Below, in pieces: positions 61,016-64,000 of a stretch of 64,000 bases of DNA. Both the position numbers and the translations under genes were made by a program. The notes beneath the pieces are model-generated. The model worked only from the letters and a program-made list of their open reading frames with translations. It was not told the DNA's origin and ran no database searches. Position 1 is the first letter of the stretch. Each line of letters opens with the position of its first letter. The DNA comes from Anarhynchus alexandrinus. Taxonomy: Eukaryota > Chordata > Aves > Charadriiformes > Charadriidae. The stretch spans positions 3,735,290-3,799,289 of the forward strand of contig VUYV01000047.1 of the NCBI GenBank assembly GCA_008711295.1. Direction: 5' to 3'.

Positions 61016-62825
61016 AAATTGAAAAATAAGGAATATTCAAACCTGATTGGATATAGTATGCCTCCAAGTGAATATCGGTTAATTTAAATAATTGTGCTCC
61101 ATTTTGAAACTAAAAATTTTAAAAGGCAAAGAGATTATTATTCATAGAAAGGATGTCATGAGTCATTTCACAGTTTATTAACCCCTGCTGCTCAGCAGAG
61201 GAAAGGCGGAGGAAATACCAGATCCCCACTGAATAAAGTTTGCTCATTGTGTTGGGTGTTGATGAACTGAAACAGTGACATTCAGCAAACAGGTTTTAAG
61301 GCTTTTGTGGCAGATATGAAATGGAGAGTAAATATTCCTAGTGGACTGTATAAGCTTATACCATCAGCGTCTCCGATTGCCTCAGTCAATCATAACCCCC
61401 CCGAGATAGCGCTGGAATTGGCCTTGTGTTACGCAGGCTCATTGACTTTTATTGTGTAATGTATTTCATCCTCTGCAGGAAGAAGACAGAGAGGCAAACA
61501 GTCTTTGCATTCAACTAATTCTTAATTGCAAGGAAGGGAGTTTGTTGGAAAGGAAATCAGGACAACCACTTGCTCTTGGTAGAGGAGGAGATGCTCTGAC
61601 TATTTTAGGAGACATCATCAGGCTGAAATACAATTAATTAATTATATTTTTACAATACTTCACACATACTTTCAGGTGTTACATCTGTGCCTGGGGTGTC
61701 AACAATGTAATTTTTTGTACTTCTCTCAATTTTCACCTCTACAGCTCCATGAGAGCTTGACACGTACAAAAGGCAGCCAGACTGAGACTTTATTGTACAG
61801 TCTGCCCCTGATGGGAATATGTGCACAGTACCCATTAAAGTGAAGGGATTTCAGCACAGGAGCAGTGCTCTGCTTGGACACAGCTGGAAAAACTGGAGCT
61901 TAAAAATATTATTTCAGAACAGCAACTGTGAAGCTGGTGACTCACTGCAAAAAGTGCTGACAGTATCTTACTATGCATGTATTTTTAACATACACGGTAA
62001 TACATGTATAGAATACAGTTAAAAATATAGAGTATGGAATTACCATTAAAAGAAAGTGCCATAATTACTGAGCTCAGAATTTCTCTAGGAAAAATTCAGG
62101 TTCTCAGAAGTCCCAGAGGACAAATTACATCACAAATTCTTCTTTAAGCTGTGGAGATCCTGGGGTTGGAAATGGCTGCAAAAAGGTTAAAAAATGAGAA
62201 ATTTTGGATGTACCTGAAAGGGGAAGATTGGAATAAGTGCTTGGAGTCAGAACGGGTTGGTCATTTTAGGTACAAGACCGAGGGAAGCTGGTGGGCTGGG
62301 GTAGAGGAGAATCATTTTGGGGGAAGCCCTTTTGTAAGTACTCTGTAAGAAGATACTTTCTTTGCTGTCTTTATTACAGAAAAGAGAGGTTGTGCTCATA
62401 AATGAGTATGTTTCACTATGAAAATACCCAATTCGGTGTTACCAGCCTCTATGCCAAACGGGAGATAGACCTGTGAGTCCTGCTGGCAAAAGGATAACAC
62501 ATTTCCATTTAATGGAAATTAAATGATGTCACATGTAAGAACTTGGGTGCAGTTGGCCAAGAAAAGTAGAAGTAGTAAAGGATTATTTATCATTAAAGGC
62601 CATAAATCACCATGGTCGGATCTCTTTAGAGGGGAATGGTGCCTCAGCTGGTTGGATGTCATCCCTGGTGAGCAATAACTGAGTAATGGCATTCCTGTTA
62701 GGGCAAATTGAACCTAAGGAGAGTTTTTGTAAGTGTTCCCAGTTAATTAAGATATTACCAGTTCAGCAAAAATAATAAAAACATTAAAAAATGGAATGAA
62801 TGTAGATACATTTAGCACGTTTTAA
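61016..62825. repeat. 1810-bp tandem duplication, copy 2
   Basis: Second copy of 59205-61014. After its last shared bases (CACGTTTTAA) the sequence continues as unique DNA, while before copy 1 the DNA is also unique. This fits two overlapping contigs that were abutted rather than merged. Confidence 0.95.
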
Positions 62826-63573
62826 TGGATTTGTTCTTAGATCATTTATCTCCTGGTCAGTATTGCTTTCAAATACAATAAAAATGGAAGAGATGTGGAG
62901 TGTAATGGGAATAAGCGTGATTGTGAACTTCTTTAGGAGTGGTGCAGTGCTAATGCTCTTGATCACCACTCACACCTACACACTGACACTTTAACTGAAA
63001 GCACTTGCAATTAAAAAATGAATCCAGGTGTCTGTTGGTGTTGAGGAAAAGAGAGAGAGATGTAATGTTTTCAAAATATCTGTAAACTGTAATATGACAC
63101 ATCTGGCAGCAGGTGGAAAGACTTGCTACTTGAATTGTAGGAAGAAAATCTTATTTATATTAGCTCTCTTACCTTTCAGGTGCTTTTAGAGAGGCTGAAA
63201 TGTATAGCTCAAAGGAAAAATATTCTGCTTGAAGCTAGTAAAAGAAAAAAGTCAGGCCTGTTCTGCTTTCATCTTGCTACAATTAGAATACAACTATAAA
63301 CCATGTATTTAAAAAAAATGTTTATGAACTCACAGGTCTGAACTGAATAACCATCTGTAAAATTTTAAAAATTAAAATCACTTTAGGAAATAGTGACCTT
63401 GCAGAGCTTAAATTGTTTATAAAATTCTGAAGGCTGAATTAGTTAGGAAAAGCGATGAACTAGATAAAAACTAAGTGGAAAAAAAGTACAAGCTGTTCCT
63501 CTCCGTCTGTCCAAAAGGCTTGAAGAAAAACCTGACTTCTTGCTGAACTATCTGTGTATGCTGTTTCTTCCAG
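62826..63573. other. Noncoding DNA, nothing recognised
   Basis: AT-rich sequence with no recognised exon, repeat or RNA gene. It ends in a pyrimidine-rich splice-acceptor-like tract (CTGTTTCTTCCAG). Confidence 0.5.
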
Positions 63574-63818
63574 TTTGCTTCTTATCGTATTTGTGGTCGG
63601 ACCCCAACAGCTTTAGCAAACGACTCGCACAGTAGCTCAGCTTGGAGTGATGAACTAAGTATCTCCTGCGACTGCGATCGATGCTGTCAGCGGGATGGAC
63701 CAGCACGTGCCGGTGGGGAAGGACGAATGTAAAACGGCGCTTACACAACAGAAGGCTTTCTTGCAAAGTGTAGGTCGAAGCCAAGTCTTGCAAACTCAGC
63801 TCTCTCAGAAGAGCTAAG
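63574..63818 (+). other. Exon-like CpG-enriched segment, coding status uncertain
   Basis: The left edge has a good acceptor (CTGTTTCTTCCAG, AG at 63572-63573) and the right edge a plausible donor (CTAAG|GTAATG, GT at 63819-63820), enclosing 245 bp. About 14 CpG lie within roughly 190 bp, far above the surroundings. On +, the first frame is open for 52 codons and then stops at 63730. In the phase required by the exon at 7494-7611 it stops after 20 codons. On the minus strand an open frame of 96 codons covers the whole segment (63838-63548). No protein family was recognised. It could be a noncoding exon, a terminal exon, a conserved regulatory element or chance. Confidence 0.3.
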
Positions 63819-64000
63819 GTAATGTTAAACCTACTCATCTGCGTGTTGCAGACCCTACACTGTTAGTAGTAATAGGGTTGTTGCCTTATCTCGGGTGGTG
63901 GTGGTCTGCTGTGGTGAGAAAAGGTCTCGCGCTACTCTTTCTTCTCTACCTTTGTGTCAAAGGTGATGCTCCTGTGGAAATTTGTGGTGGCAGTAGAAAA
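63819..64000. other. Right-edge sequence, nothing recognised
   Basis: Short unique stretch after the exon-like patch, moderately GC-rich. No feature recognised before the window ends. Confidence 0.5.

Noticed and set aside
59641..62348. Paired identical small frames in the two 1.8-kb copies as a tandem gene family
   Set aside because: They are copies of the same noncoding segment in a probable assembly duplication, 61-67 codons each, without homology.
1..64000. CRISPR arrays, prokaryotic operons, tRNA or rRNA genes
   Set aside because: No regularly spaced repeats, Shine-Dalgarno-led gene strings or cloverleaf and rRNA signatures were seen; the composition and repeats are avian nuclear DNA.

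Overview
This is a vertebrate nuclear window, most likely from a bird and probably a neoavian one. It is AT-rich and CpG-depleted, with no dense coding. It carries 3'-anchored CR1 LINE fragments and an LTR of a type I recognise from neoavian genomes. It also has faint ancient SINE/LINE tails and one classic CpG-island promoter. I see no bacterial-type operons, CRISPR arrays, tRNA or rRNA genes. The species cannot be named from sequence alone.

Layout: 1-7.1 kb is noncoding upstream DNA with a small CpG-rich patch at 4.2-4.44 kb. At about 7.14-8.18 kb lies a CpG island. It contains the one protein-coding exon I can support, 7494-7611 on the + strand: a start codon in good context, a leucine-rich signal peptide and a strong splice donor. 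From 7.6 kb to the window end I see no second exon that joins it convincingly. The remaining 56 kb therefore reads as a very long first intron, or first intron plus unrelated noncoding DNA. The gene could not be identified from 39 residues.

The downstream part holds an ancient MIR/CORE-SINE-like tail (32.65 kb) and a CR1 fragment on + (33.0-33.9 kb). A second ancient SINE/L2-like scrap (42.6 kb) and a CR1 fragment on - (42.9-43.5 kb) follow. At 46.4-48.5 kb there is a solo LTR with a 5-bp target duplication, split by a later insertion of about 1.05 kb that contains CR1 sequence in both orientations. An exon-like CpG-enriched patch lies near the right edge (63.57-63.82 kb).

Two near-identical head-to-tail duplications (125 bp at 51.4 kb; 1810 bp at 59.2-62.8 kb) are each divided by a single N. 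These are most simply assembly artefacts: two haplotypes or overlapping contigs joined without merging. Two more single Ns sit inside the CpG island, so the 5' end of the gene may be incomplete. I found no convincing new biological system. The best leads are the unidentified secreted or membrane-protein first exon, the exon-like patch at 63.6 kb and the layered retroelement at 46-48 kb.
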